Part shown: positions 1 to 12,089 of the stretch, piece after piece
How the letters are laid out: each line of letters opens with the position of its first letter
Numbering within the stretch: the first letter of the stretch is position 1
From: Pisolithus tinctorius
Lineage: Eukaryota; Basidiomycota; Agaricomycetes; Boletales; Pisolithaceae
DNA length: 64,000 nt
Assembly (NCBI GenBank): GCA_024663395.1
Contig: JANFAH010000038.1
Coordinates: 248,001-312,000 of the forward strand
Reading direction: 5' to 3'
Notes under the pieces: model-generated
What the model was told of the DNA's origin: nothing
Seen by the model: only the letters and a program-made list of their open reading frames with translations
Database searches by the model: none
Program-made: the position numbers and the translations under genes

Positions 1-802
1 TCCCTTGGTCTCAGCTTATGTGCTGTACCCTTATGCAAGCTGGGGAGAGGTCTGGGACAGGGGCTGGGGATAGCTTAAGGCTCAGCCTTAGCTATAGAGT
101 AGTCTTGAGGGATAATATGGAGTTGAGGGTAAGACTTAGTTGATATTCTGACTGGGTTGCTATGAAGTATGTACAGGGGTTAAATACACAAGGCTGGTCT
201 GGAGTAATGAACATGAAGCCAGACTTGTGAATAAGCTATTAGCAAGATGATTAGCAAGAGTGTGGACAGCCATAGGGGCTGTGCCAAGGCTAATAGTCAA
301 AGTCTGGGTGACTGGCATGACTGGGGTCAGACACAGGATTGTACAGTAAGCAAAAGTCAGATGAATGGACTAGACTAAATATAGTGCAAACATGGGAAAA
401 CAGACCGGAGTTATGTCCAGGTGACCTGGACATGGACCTAGGAGGACTGGGGTGGAGCAGCACAAGGCCAAGAGGCCAGAATGGACCGGAGATAGGGGTA
501 AAACACCGGACATGAGTTATCTGGGCCAGAGTTGGGTTATTCAGGACTGGAGTTGGGTTTCCTAGGCTGGAGTTAGGTTTTCTAGGCTGGACTAGGACTG
601 GACTTGACCAGAGTTAGGGGCTAGGTGTCCAGAATGGACCGGGATTGAGTCTGAGAGTCATGGATATGACAGAAGGGTATGGATTTATTTTTCAAACCAT
701 GACTTGCTGAGGGGGCATATTGGAACATACTGCTGTTCTGTACAGCAAGCACTGCTTACATAATATTTCCATACATTTTAGCCACTTCATTTTTCCTTGT
801 AC
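1..802. other. Gene-free degenerate repeat DNA
   Basis: I see no coding region here. Positions 420-660 hold loosely repeated copies of a motif like GGACTGGAGTTGGGTTT, suggesting an eroded minisatellite. CpG is scarce. Confidence 0.5.
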
Positions 803-1725
803 CTCAGACTTTGTCCTACTTTGAAGACTGAGGTAATGTTCCTTACTGGTATTATACCCTACCTTTACTTACCAGCTTGAGTAGTTTTCACACTCTAGGT
901 TGGTTAATAATAATACAGACTTTGTCCTACTTCAAAGACTGGGTTTTCACACTCTAGTTTGCCCTGCAACCTCAGTCCCTTCTCAAAATGGCATATGTTC
1001 CTAAGTGAGCTGTGGCAAGCCAGCCACTCTGGAGAAAATGGTGGAGCATGCCATTGTCCTCTGGGGTAAGCTGTGGCATGCCAGCCACCCTGGAGCAAAT
1101 TCTGGAGCACACTGCAGCACATGTGCTGGAGTATACCATAGCATGTGCCACAGCATGCCAGCCACTCCAGAGCAAATTCTGGAGTAAACTGCAGGACATG
1201 TGCTGGAGCATACCATAGCATTCTGGAGAACTCTGGAGCAGGCAATGGCCCTGCAGAATAAGCTGCAGCATGGCAGACACTCTAGAGCAAATTGCAAAGC
1301 AAACTGTGGCACATGTGCCAGAGCATACCATAGCATTTCAGAGCACTCTGGAGCATGCAATGGGCCTCCAGGATAAGCTTTTTGTTGGGGCACAGTATGC
1401 CATCCAGTCTACACTGAGTTGATTATGTAATATGTTAGGTACTTAGTTTACACTTCGTCTTACCTTACACCTCAGACTTTGTCATTTCAAGTCTGAGGTA
1501 CAGTGTTATTCCACTACTAAAGTACACCTTTCTTTACTCACTACCTACACAGTTCTGTGTCTAGGTTAGTAGATAATATAGACTTCATCATTTCAAGTCT
1601 GAGTTCTGTGTCTAGGCTAACTTGAGTAGCCTTCTGCTCTCACCCTACCCACAAAACTTTTGGCATATGTTCTGAAGCAAACTGTGGCATGCCAGCCACT
1701 CCAGAGCAAATATTACCAGCATACC
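803..1725. repeat. Duplicated degenerate satellite block
   Basis: A block starting CCTCAGACTTTGTC at 803-960 recurs at 1470-1625. After each copy come runs built from GTGGCATGCCAGCCAC and CAGAGCAAATTCTGGAG (1005-1390 and about 1665-1710). The whole looks like two divergent copies of a unit of about 660 bp that contains shorter inner repeats. Open frames on both strands between 904 and 1393 are by-products of the repetition. Confidence 0.6.
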
Positions 1726-1880
1726 CAGCATGCCTACCCCTTGCAGATACTACCAGAATTTGCATAGCTTAAAAGGTTGGCATTCAGTACCACAAACTGG
1801 GATGCAGCACCATGTATTCAGAAGCAGTAGCAGCTGGCAGATATGGCATTCCCCATTATAGCACACTGCAGAATGCAGCA

Positions 1881-1910
1881 TACAGTCATCAACCTAGATT
1901 TGAGACACCA
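1881..1910 (+). repeat. Left terminal inverted repeat of the pogo-type element
   Basis: It begins TACAGTCATCAACCTAG and is identical to the reverse complement of 4803-4832. The first TA is the target dinucleotide. Confidence 0.93.
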
Positions 1911-2352
1911 CCGGGATTTGAGACAGTGATGCTTTTGTTTGATTCATCAACATAACACATCTCAACAATTCACAAGCAACTTGGCTATGGTTCTACCTAG
2001 GTTTTGAATGAAATACTGAACTGTATATCACGTAGATGACATAGCTACAGTGCAAATAAATGCTTACTTAGGACTTTCCTGTGTCCTATTTTGCAGTAAC
2101 ACAAATTTTCGACTCCTCAAACATCATGGGATGTAGAAGTAGGTCCAGTAAAGATCTATCTAGTACCTTGTAGACAATGGACTTTCCATTGACTTGCCAT
2201 GACGATGCCGGAGAAGGGTGTTTATGACTGCAATATCTATATCTATGCGACACTATGCGAAGAGATATGCCAGTTATGGTATGGCTCATAAGTATGGGAA
2301 GGTCAGACTGTAGATCCAGGACACAGAAAAAGGCAGTCTCCCCACCAGCAAA

Positions 2353-4575
2353 ATGGCTGGGCATGCAAAGTCCATCTCGAGCAAGAAACGAGAAAAGTCA
2401 AGAGCCCAAGAGGAAGCTTTGAAAGAAGCGGTGGCACTATACACAAATGAGCTTGCGAAGCCAGAAGATGAGTGGAGGGGTCTCTGGCCTGTCTGTGCAG
2501 ATGTTCAAGCAAAGTGGCGGCAACAGTGTAGAGATGTAACTGTGGCTGTGGAAACTGTGAGGCGCCAGGCAAAGGGAGGAAGGGGGCATCAGGAAGCTGG
2601 TCTGGAGAGTCAAGGGTGGCTTACCTTGGAGGAGGAGGAGTTAGTTGTCAAATACTGCCTCAAGCTCGCAGCAAGAGGCTTCCCATTCAATCATAGGACA
2701 CTGAAATATCATGTTGACAGTATCCTGCAGGCTCGCTTGGGAGATGCTTTCCCAGAAGCAGGGGTTGGGACAAACTGGACTAACCGCTTTCTATCTAGGC
2801 ACAATGACCAGCTGGGAAGGTACTGGAGCAGCCCACTCGAGGCTAAATGTGGACGTGCAGTGAACAAGAACACAAATGAGGCCTGGTTCAGGTTACTGCA
2901 GGACACAATCACCGAACATAGGATCAAGCCAGACTGTATCTGGGCTGCAGACGAGACAGGGTTTCAACCTGGAACAGGGGTGAAAGAGCGTGTCTTCGGG
3001 GCTGCTAATCAAAAGATTCAGCACCAGCAGCGTGATGGGAATAGAGAAAACATTACTGTGATGGTGGCAATCTGTGCAGATGGAAGTAGTATTGCGCCTA
3101 CCATCATCTACAAGGGACAAGGTTTCTCAACCAATTGGCATCAAAATAATGATCTGAATGCTTCGTGAGTGATTGAATATGCTTCAAGGGATCAATGGCT
3201 TACCATTTGAAGCATTGCACACTCACCAAAAGGCTGGACAGATGGTGAAATTGGCCATCTGTGGATCCAGGACTTCGACAATAAAACACATGCAAAGGCA
3301 GATGGACGTTCTTGCTTGTTGCTCGTAGATGGGCATAACTCACACTACACAAAAGAATTCTTGGAATATGCAAGAAACCACAACATCCACATACTTTGCT
3401 ACCCAGCCCATGGCACACATGCATACCAGGGGCTCGACGTTGTCATCTTTGGACCACTCAAACGTGCCTGGTTGTAGGAGCGCAATACATTCGAAACATC
3501 TACACGACGAGCTGTATCAAAGGAGAACTTTATCTCTATTTATGCTGGCGCACATCGGAAAACACTTACCAAAGAGACGATTCAAGCTGCATTCCGGAAA
3601 ACTGGTGTTTACCCACTGGACCCAAATGTGATAACTGCTGAGATGATGGCACCTAGCCTGGAGACATCATATGATGCAGAGGGACGCTTGCCACTCACCC
3701 TACCCAGCCCAGTTCGTGCAGTGTCACTGGTGATGTGTCAGTATCACAACTTACAAGGAGAAGAAATGGGTAACTCCCCTGAAGTCGCTGCTGGCCCATC
3801 ATGCTCACAGGTCACACCGGCCTGGCATTCCATTGCAAAGGAGGCCACTGAGGCACTGGCTTCCACTTCGGCAGCATTTCTTGTTGATAGGACACCAATG
3901 AACTTGTCACATCAGGTCCCAACCTATCTCCCACCTCCTCTAACTCCCACATGAAAATGGAAATCTGCACTGTTGGATGAAGAACCTTCTAATGAGAAGG
4001 AACATGCTTACCAGGATGCTTTGTCAGTGGCTTATGCCCGTGAGGCAAAGTACAAGAGTGCACTCATTGGATCCCAGGCAACACTCATCTTACAGTCAAT
4101 GTATGTTGACTGGGTAACAAAAGAGCTGGAAAATAATGAGGAGAAGCGAAAGAAGAAAAAGAAAGGTCAGCTTAATGGGGATGGCCTTCCAAAGTTACTT
4201 ACTGGTGATGAGTTTTACAACCAGGTTGTGGACCATCATAAGTCCATTGCAGAGCAAGATGCTGCTCGCAAAGCACGGCAAAAACAAAGGGATGAACGAA
4301 ATGAATTGTTGGTGGCATGGAGAGAAGAAGAAGCAGCTTGCCAAGAGTGTAACAAGGCCCTTCGGAATACATATCACGAAGAGTTGCAGCTCTGGGAGCT
4401 TGAGAGAGATCAGGCAAAAGCAGAAAATCGCCGACCTCATTGGGCAAAACCAAAGTGCAGGAAGCTCGAGCGGCCAGCTCCAAAGCCCGTCCTCGGTAGC
4501 GCAGACACAGAGGAGGTGGGCGAAAACAACGACAATGGCGAAAACGAGGAGGATGCACGGTCGGATGATGATTGA
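2353..4575 (+). pseudogene. Pogo-type DDE transposase, one frame with a probable intron and two nonsense mutations
   Basis: One reading frame runs from ATG 2353 to TGA 4573-4575, about 720 residues once a 48-nt intron (3165-3212, GTGAGT...GAAG) is removed. The N-terminal 150 residues resemble the CENP-B/Tc5 helix-turn-helix of pogo transposases. The DDE_1 catalytic core follows: DETGF near residue 195, LLVDGHNSHY at about 3316-3345, and the third aspartate in YQGLDVVIFGPLKRAW at about 3424-3471. The C-terminus is acidic and charged. The frame is interrupted by TAG at 3475-3477 and TGA at 3952-3954. The latter sits where CGA (Arg) would restore reading. All three catalytic aspartates are still encoded, so decay is recent relative to some other elements here. 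The transposase would bind the terminal repeats and move the element by cut and paste in the nucleus. Confidence 0.85.
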
Positions 4576-4802
4576 TAATATTCTGATAACTGCTGATGCC
4601 TGCTTTACCATATTTGGGGTGTCTCAAATCACGGTGTGACCGCTGATAAGCAATTTAATTTCTGAGGCTTCACCACTGCATAACTACAGTTATGATCCTA
4701 AAGAAACCTTTATCCAGACATTCTCTACTATTTTAATAGCCCTGTCATCCATTCTGATCTACTTATAATTGTGTTGTGTTGTAAAACAGGCATTTTTAAT
4801 TT

Positions 4803-4832
4803 TGGTGTCTCAAATCTAGGTTGATGACTGTA
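4803..4832 (-). repeat. Right terminal inverted repeat of the pogo-type element
   Basis: Exact inverted copy of 1881-1910, ending in the target TA. Confidence 0.93.
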
Positions 4833-5193
4833 ATTCATGGGGAAGTTGTGGCAACATGTACTGTGGCACCTGGCAGCACCTGCTCCATAAGTCTCTGGAG
4901 GGTCATGGCAGCTGGTGGAGATTGCTCAGCACACACCAGTGATGTGGCCAAGTCAGCTAGACTTGATGGGGATGCCTGGCAGATGGTGGCATGGGTACAG
5001 CATACAGTGGCAAACACCTGATTGGCTTAGGATCCACATCAAGGCTTGGTGTGTGGCATGGATGGTGCTGCATACAGCAGCACACAGTAAGATGCAGAGG
5101 AATAAACCGGCAGTTCTTGGCAGCCAATGGCATTGGCCCAACATACTGTGGCACACATTGGGATTGAGTAGGATTCATGTCAGCACTTGGTGT
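4833..5193. repeat. Degenerate TGTGGCA-rich repeat
   Basis: Recurrent TGTGGCA, TGGCAGC and ACAGCAGCACA motifs resemble the left flank of the pogo-type element and the 1005-1390 block. It is probably the continuation of the same eroded satellite, split by the transposon. No gene is visible. Confidence 0.4.
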
Positions 5194-5556
5194 TGTAGGG
5201 AACAAGTTTGAGTTCCCTATCAGAAGCTGTCTTGGTCAGGAGTTTAGGGGTAGAGGATTTCTTTTTGTTTTATTTATTTATTTTGTTTTTCATGTTTGTA
5301 CCACTAGACTTAGTGGCGAGCAGCCATGTTGCTGACTAAGCACACACACTGTTTGTGTGAGTTCAGTTTACCATAGAACCAATCCATGTCACAGGCCCTC
5401 AGTAGTAGGGTGATATAGTCTTGCATTTTGGCAAGTTTTTGAAGTCAGATTTATTACTTTGGGGAGTACCCAAAGTGCCAGGAGGACTGGCAGAAGATAT
5501 TGGTCAGGCAGAGCTAAGTATTCATTTCAAGTTCGCATTTTTACATTCCACTTTCT
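5194..5556 (+). repeat. Truncated solo copy of the LTR-C terminal repeat
   Basis: It starts TGTAGGGAACAAG and follows the 466-bp LTRs at 54186-54651 and 61975-62440 through TTTGGGGAGTACCCAAAG to about 5556, where homology stops at the inverted-repeat element. The last 100 bp or so of the LTR are missing. It is CpG-depleted compared with the 54-62 kb copies, so it is an older relic. Confidence 0.75.
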
Positions 5557-6300
5557 GATAAGATAAGCATACTGTCATGATTGCACAATCAGGGGCTACA
5601 ACTTTCATTATGACCATATCACTCCATTGTCATTCCCTGTGGTATTAATGCAGTATGATTACAAGTAGCAGTTGTCATTAGTGTTGTGTAGTGTAGACTA
5701 TGCTACATTTTGGTAGTCCGCATTTTTGACTACCCCTTACTACAAAAAGTGTAGTGTCGAGAGGTAGTGGTAAGGTCACATGACAACAGATCACATGATA
5801 GGGGGGTCATGTGTTTTTGGTCACATGACCAATGACATAATGGTCACATGACCTGAAGGTGACCCAGGTGTGAGACCATCTTGGTCACATGATATAATTG
5901 TCATGTGACCTCTGCACTGCAAGTCATGGTCACATGATAACCCACCCCTGAGTCAGCAGGGTTTGGTCATGTGACAGTAGTCATGTGATGTGGTACCTTA
6001 GGTGACAGTAAGGTCGATCACATGATCCAGTGCCCTGGGTCACCACAAAAGGGTGTCACATGACTTCAATCATGTGATCCGGAGCTTCAGCTCACCGCAA
6101 AGGGTTGTCACGTGATCTGGAGCCGTGGCTCACCACAAAGGTCTGTCACGTGCTCCCAATGGTCACGTAGTGATGTGAATCTTTGGTCATGTGATATCAT
6201 GTGACTGTAGTAATGACAATGGAGTGATATGGTCATAATGAAAGTTGTAGCCCCTGATTGTGCAATCATGACAGTATGCTTATCTTATCAGAGAGTGGAA
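5547..6300. mobile_element. Inverted-repeat (MITE-like) element with arms of nearly 90 bp
   Basis: The sequence from about 5547 to 5635 returns in reverse complement at about 6207-6300 with essentially one mismatch over nearly 90 bases (it includes GATAAGATAAGCATACTG and GGGGCTACAACTTTC). No open reading frame fills the roughly 570-bp centre, so it is non-autonomous. Weaker inverted similarity continues outside the arms. I cannot identify a target duplication, and the autonomous partner is unknown. Confidence 0.7.
5770..6205. promoter_or_regulatory. Cluster of about 18 TCACRTGA E-box-like palindromes
   Basis: GTCACATGAC, ATCACATGAT, GTCATGTGAC and GTCACGTGA recur about every 25 bases in the loop of the inverted-repeat element. 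CACGTG is the core recognised by fungal bHLH factors such as Cbf1 and Pho4. CACATG and CATGTG are exactly what CpG-to-TpG change of CACGTG would leave. Regulatory function is inference; it may be only a decayed internal repeat. Confidence 0.45.
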
Positions 6301-6384
6301 AATTGCGTGAGAAAAACACAGAATACTAAGAAAAACACAAGTGTATACACAAAATGTCACTGGACCTCAATGTCAATTAGGATT

Positions 6385-7316
6385 GGAGAATCCCCAGGAG
6401 CCATGGAGAATCTCCAGCATGCCATGGAGAATCCCCAGCAGGCCATGGAGAATCTCCATCATGACATGGAGAATCCCCAGGGGCCATGGAGAATCCCCAG
6501 CAGGCCATGGAGAATCTCCAACATGACATGGGGAATCCCCAGCCAGCCATGGAGAATCCCCAGCATGCCATGGAGAATCCCCAGGGGCCATGGAGAATCT
6601 CCAACATGACATGGAGAATCCCCAGCAGGCCATGGAGAATTCCCAGCCAGCCATGGAGAATCTCCATCATGACATGGAGAATCCCCAGGGGCCATGGAGA
6701 ATCTCCAACATGACATGGAGAATCCCCAGCAGGCCATGGAGAATCCCCAGCCAGCCATGGAGAATCTCCATCATGACATGGAGAATCCCCAGCCAGCCAT
6801 GGAGAATCCCCAGCATGCCATGGAGAATCCCCAGGGGCCATGGAGAATCTCCATCATGACATGGAGAATCCCCAGCCAGCCATGGAGAATCTCCATCATG
6901 ACATGGAGAATCCCCAGCCAGCCATGGAGAATCTCCATCATGACATGGAGAATCCCCAGCCAGCCATGGAGAATCTCCATCATGACATGGAGAATCCCCA
7001 GCCAGCCATGGAGAATCTCCATCATGACATGGAGAATCCCCAGCCAGCCATGGAGAATCTCCATCATGACATGGAGAATCCCCAGCCAGCCATGGAGAAT
7101 CTCCATCATGACATGGAGAATCCCCAGCCAGCCATGGAGAATCCCCAGGAGCCATGCAGAATCCCCAGCAGGTCATGGAGAATATCCATCATGACATGGA
7201 GAATCTCCAGGGGCCATGGAGAATCTCCAACATGACATGGAGAATCCCCAGCCAGCCATGGAGAATCCCCAGGGGCCATGGAGAATCCCCAGCATGACAT
7301 GGAGAATCCCCAGTGG
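6385..7316. repeat. 21-bp minisatellite, about 44 monomers
   Basis: Monomers of the type CATGGAGAATCCCCAGCCAGC alternate with CATGGAGAATCTCCATCATGA, giving 42-bp dimers that are near identical from 6840 to 7130. Because 21 is divisible by three, every frame on both strands stays open for long stretches. These are not genes. The array edge at 7317 contains GCATCAGGAAAAC, whose reverse complement precedes a related array at 22021. Confidence 0.9.
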
Positions 7317-8058
7317 GCTGCATCAGGAAAACAAAACTTTTTCTAAGTGGTCTAATAGCACTTTAGTGCTCATTGCCTAACATCATCTAATTCATGCTGT
7401 CTTACTGACACACTTTTTTTTCTGTGGTGCTAATGTGGTCTGTAAGTGACTTATTGATATCTTCATGCCACTATATTACTGTAACTCTTGATTCATAGTA
7501 CTTGTCACAACCATGCATTTACTCTAAGTCCCTACTCCACTGCTCATTCACACTCTCTGCACCAACTCTGCCTGCACTCTACCATTTACAAGTCTCCTCC
7601 ACTGTGCCTTCTGTTGGACTTGTACCAGTCTCTCATCAGACCATGCAGACCATCCTCCAAGAGCTCATGTGACCATCTTTCAGACTTCTTGTTGACAGTG
7701 CACAGTCAGGTACTCTGCAGCATGTGTACCACATGGTCCAGCACCTGGACTGTTTCCTTTTTGGCTTGTTCTGTGTTACCTGTCATATGTTCTCCATCTT
7801 CCCTTCATTCATCATCCAAGAAGTTGTTACTTGAAAACTTATGGTGTCATTCACCCTCCAAAGTTGAAGTTGAAAACTTTGACTTTGACTTTGGCAATGT
7901 AGTCACATGATGATTATATAATCTGTGCACACCCAAATGCAAAGTCCAAGTTTTGGGCTTCTGCTTCAGTAATGTAGTCATGTGATGATTATATAAGACA
8001 ACAACACAACTTGTAGTTCAATAGATAACATTGTGATAACAGATCAAACAACTCTGCT

Positions 8059-9371
8059 ATGGATCTTGAAGCACAGCAGCTCCAGCACCATCGTCGTTGC
8101 CATCTTGCTGCACTTGTAGTAGCAGTGATGATCCAGGTGCTATGCCTCTATGACCTCCTTTTTCATTCTGACTCAGAACCAATCCCCTACCATACCTCAA
8201 TCCTGACTGGTGAGGGGTGGATGCTAGAGCTCCTGAATGGTCATCCAGACAGGATATGGACTTGCCTTGGTGTCAGCCATGGGGTTTTTGATCACCTGAT
8301 GCAGGTGCTCACCCATCATGGTTTTGTGCCTTCTTGCAATGGAATTTCTGTGGAGGAACAACTTGGGATATTCCTCTACACCTGTGTTACTGGGTTGTCA
8401 TCCCGGCATGTTGCTGAGAGGTTCCAACACTCACCAGGGACCATCACTAGGTAGGGAGTTCATTGGACTGTCTGATATTTTTCTCACAATTTTTTAGATA
8501 TTTCAAAGCAATGTTGGCTTTCTTTTCTGGTGGACAATTCTATGCATCCCAAGTGCAATTCCCCACCAACAACACTCCCATATCAACTATGATTACTAGT
8601 GACCCACACTTCCGATTTTTCCAGGATTGTATTGGTGCAGTTGATGGCACTCATATTTGAGCATTCACTGCTGCTGAGGACCAGCCTTACATGAGGAACC
8701 AGAAGGGCTACCTATCTCAAAACTGTCTCTTCATCTGTGATTTTGACTTCTTCTTCACATATGCCCTCACTGGCTTTGATGGGTCAACTGCAGATGCAAC
8801 CATGTGGCATGATGCACACAGGAATGACTTGCACATGCCACCTGGGAAGTACCTTCTTGCAGATGCAGGGTTTGGGACCTGTGATGCACTTCTGGTTCCC
8901 TATGGAGGTGTTCATTACCATCTGAAAGAATGGTACCAGGCTGGATTGAGGTAAGTTGCTATTCCATCCTGCTCAGTGTACCTGTAACTTCTATTTTATA
9001 GACTTCAAAACTGAGAGGAGTTATTCAACCTTTGCCATGCTGGACTTAGAAATGCCATTGAATGGATATTTGGTGTTATAAAACGCAGGTGGAGGATTCT
9101 TCAAATTCCCCCTGAATATAGCATCCACACCCAAACTCAAGTACCTGCTGCTCTCTGTGCCCTCCACAATTTCATATGGCACTATGATCCAGAAGAGTTC
9201 TTTGACCCTGAACTTGCCATGGACATAGGAGAGGATGATGGTATTGGAAGCCTTGGTGATGGACCAGCAGATGCTGCAGAGAGGAGAAGGGCTGATAATA
9301 AGCATGACAACATTGCAGAGGAGATGTGGATTGACTATCAGCATCAGCTTACAATTAGGGGCCTTCTCTGA
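8059..9371 (+). pseudogene. PIF/Harbinger DDE transposase (DDE_Tnp_4 type), two CGA-to-TGA stops
   Basis: Three exons read in register: 8059-8450, 8498-8950 and 9002-9371. The introns are 47 nt (8451-8497) and 51 nt (8951-9001), both GT...AG. The catalytic triad is visible: GAVDGTHI (about 8635-8657), LLADAGFG (about 8854-8877), and the glutamate in NAIEWIFGVIKRRW (about 9051-9092). TGA at 8658-8660 falls where the family has Arg (DGTHIRAF). TGA at 9012-9014 interrupts LQN-EELFNL, also an expected Arg. Both are CpG-type changes. The protein would be about 400 residues, normal for the family. The start is the first ATG, shortly after the subterminal repeats. Confidence 0.88.
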
Positions 9372-9534
9372 GCCTGAACATTCAGATTTCATGGTGTACA
9401 AATATATGTTCTTACAATTGTTTCACACTCATGTAGAAAAATAACTTCCATTGTCAATAGGAAGCTAGTCATAGTCATGTACATTTTATTATGTACATGT
9501 TTGTATAAAGGGGGGGGACTTGAAAGGATATGCA

Positions 9535-9554
9535 GGGGGGGGGGGGGGGGGGGG
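9535..9554 (+). repeat. Run of 20 G
   Basis: Homopolymer between the two convergent Harbinger genes. It can form a G-quadruplex on this strand, and its length may be inaccurate in an assembly. Confidence 0.8.
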
Positions 9555-9595
9555 TACATTTGTATATTGTAAAAAAAAACAAACAAGACAAACAC

Positions 9596-10779
9596 CTATC
9601 TCTGCCCATCCTGGTACTTCATCAGCCAATGCTGCACCCAAATCTGCTTTGCTGGCTCCTGATGCTTGAGGAAAATATTCACTTCATCTGGGGTTGCACT
9701 GAGGAAGTAGTTGCCAATGTTGATCCAATCATCTGTCGAGAGCTGTGGCATGCTGTTGATGTAGTCCATGGCAGCATCAACGAGGGGATTGGTAGTGGGT
9801 GGCAGGGGAAATGGGGCAGTGATTGCATGTGTGAAATTATTGAGCCTGGAGGTGATGGCAGCGATGAATGAACTGCAATCTTCTTCAGTGTGCGCTTTGG
9901 CCAACAGGGGCTGAGAGTGCTTCGATCCACCTTTGGACATTGCAATGGACTTGGCTTTCCTTTTTCCACAACTGATGCTGGTGATGGCCGATGATGACAA
10001 CAACCCAGCTGATGCATGTGACAAAAAACTTGATGGTGTGGAAGGGGGGATGGAGTTCAGATCCACAGACTGCATGTCCTTGCAATGGTGAGTGTTGAGA
10101 ACATGTGTCATGTTGAGGAGGGAGAGAGAGGGAGGGGGGGTAGGAATGGTTGAAGTGGTGGGGGGTGTGGTAGAGGCAGGAGTATTGAAGGCAGAGGTCA
10201 TGGTTGTACAAGGCATGGTAGTGGCATGTGGCCAGTAGATAAACCAACCTTGGCCATGTGAGGGGAGAAGGAGCTCTATGCTGGCAAAGTGGGGGAACCT
10301 GGAATTGCAAAATGGCTTCACATCTTTGTGCGCCTGACTGGATGTTAGTGGATGATCCAACAAGAAAAAAACTACATTACCTTTACATACTGATCCCAAA
10401 GATTGGCATTGTCCAGTGAGATCATCGCACCATGCTCGTCATTGTAAGCAAAGCCAGAGGCCACCAATTTAAGATTGGCAATGGCATAGTAGGATTTTTT
10501 AAGCTGGATAATTGTTAGCAAGGCAAAAAAAAGAATGATACAACAACTTACTGCCTTGAACTTCTGCTCACATGATTCAGCTGTCTTATCACCATTATCT
10601 GGACCTGGTGGATAATTATGAGCCATGTGGGCTGCTGCAGCATTCCACATAGCCTTCTTAAAGTTCCCATTGCCAGCCTGTGAAAGATGAGAGGCCAAGA
10701 AATCCAATAATGCACCTTCCTCCTCTGTTGTCCATACCACAGCTTTCTTGTGAGTCCTGGGGGAGGCAGGGGGTTCCAC
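9596..10779 (-). pseudogene. Harbinger second gene: Myb/SANT-like DNA-binding protein, 5' end cut off by GypA
   Basis: Read leftward, an N-terminal trihelix/SANT-like segment contains VVWTTEEEGALLDFL and the conserved pattern up to EQKFKA. An intron of about 50 nt follows (about 10505-10554), then the stretch to NLWDQYVK. A second intron (about 10325-10387) precedes AHKDVKPFCNSRFPHFAS, and a Ser/Thr/Pro-rich linker leads to a helical C-terminus ending at 9596. Myb/SANT partners help Harbinger transposases bind element ends. The frame is open to 10779, where the GypA LTR begins. No ATG precedes that point, and across the insertion (right flank from 21303) the frame stays open for more than 20 codons, so the gene was probably split by GypA. 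The start is uncertain. Confidence 0.75.
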
Positions 10780-11824
10780 TGTGGGTCACTACCTCTGGGT
10801 AGCGTGCAAACAGGGGAAAGCTGTAGGGAAGTCCCTAGGCTCGACCCAAGGGGTGCTGAGATGGAAGGAGATGTATAATACGATGGTAGAGTTGGTCAAG
10901 GAGTTGAATGTAAGGCACGGAATTTAATTCCGCAGAGTTGTAGGTAGGATTAGGCTTGCTTTTGAAATTCCGAGCGACGATCTTGACCTGACAAAGTAAC
11001 TCTGAGATGAATTAGGCGCACGAGAGGGGAAACAAGGAACTAGCAGACCAAGGACACAAAGACACAGGGGACACAGTAGACACAGATGACGCAAAGACAC
11101 AGATATGCAGCAAACACAGAGGATGCAAGGGCACTTAGAACACCTTAGACTTGCATATGACATGGATGGTGAGTCCCCAAAAGATGATTCTTTCTCATCT
11201 CTAAGGTGGACTTATATAGTACATGGATAGTAAGGTACTGATCGGAGAAATGTGTGGCAGGTAAAGCAAAATTCCAAAAAACAAAGAGGGTGACGTGTCA
11301 GACGTCAAAGCCATACAGAATCATGTGAAGACAAACTGTTAAGTAGTAACCGAGAAAAACAAATGGGAAAAGATGGGTATCTTCTGGCAGGACAAGTGTA
11401 CATCGTACCGTGGAGTGCACGAAGGATAGAGGCCATAGATGCAAGGGGGTACTCGCATTCTGGAGGAAGGTTCACAGGAGAAGAGCGAGAGAGGTAACTG
11501 GAGTTTTTACTGATGATCTGCATGATTTCCCAGCTACGTGGCGAGGTGGAGGTTGAGGTGACACGACTGCAGAATTCTGGATAGATGTGTGTCAGGTTGA
11601 TGTTGACACAGAATTCCAGGATGATGACTGGTGTGTGTTATTGATGGACAGGGGAGCTCTGAAGGATCAATGGGCAAGGCAGTGCATGAGGCTGATGCAC
11701 GAGGCTGATGCAATAATTCTGAAGATGACAGATGTGGAACTTTGATAGGGGTCGACTTTGGTAATGGCGGAATTTTGGTGTTGGCATCCCTATTTCGGCC
11801 TCAGGGAGTATAATGCTCCCTACA
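10780..11824 (-). repeat. GypA 3' LTR
   Basis: 1045 bp from TGTGGGTCACTACC to TCCCTACA on the + strand. It matches 20258-21302 without visible length change. A TATATAAG box on the minus strand lies at about 11211-11218, marking the U3 promoter. A short purine run CCTGGGAGG (minus strand, next to 11825) is a possible polypurine tract. Confidence 0.93.
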
Positions 11825-12089
11825 CCTCCCAGGGTCTTTGAATGCTGACCGTCCTCAGTCAGAGGTCATCGAGTTGTGACAGAAGGGCAGCGGAGATTCG
11901 GCAGGTGACATAAACAAGATGGCTCATGTTCGGCCATGCACCTTGTGTGAGCAAAACTCCGCACACAGGTAATGTGTCAGCAACAGCCCTGCAGAATTAA
12001 AAACTTGCCCAGAAACCGTCTCATCGTCAGATTCACCCTTGTTACTCTACCACCTCGCTCTCAGACTCTCACAACTCTCGCCAACTACC

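Larger units (their letters stand above)
1881..4832 (+). mobile_element. Pogo-type (Tc1/mariner superfamily) DNA transposon, full length but inactive
   Basis: Both ends are visible. A 30-bp sequence at 1881-1910 is matched exactly in inverted orientation at 4803-4832. Each end carries the TA dinucleotide expected for Tc1/mariner target duplication. A second copy of the inner motif GATTTGAGACA lies just inside the left repeat (1914-1924), and GGTGTCTCAAATC recurs near 4617. The only gene inside is a DDE transposase broken by two stops. The element sits in degenerate satellite-like DNA on both sides. Confidence 0.9.

Noticed and set aside
904..1393. Overlapping 113-130 codon frames
   Set aside because: They lie in a degenerate satellite, overlap on several frames and have no recognisable domain.
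6229..7300. Long overlapping open frames on both strands in the minisatellite
   Set aside because: The 21-bp unit is a multiple of three, so frames stay open by arithmetic. The translations are simple repeats with no start context or codon signal.
6385..7316. CRISPR array
   Set aside because: The repeats have no unique spacers and the DNA is eukaryotic.
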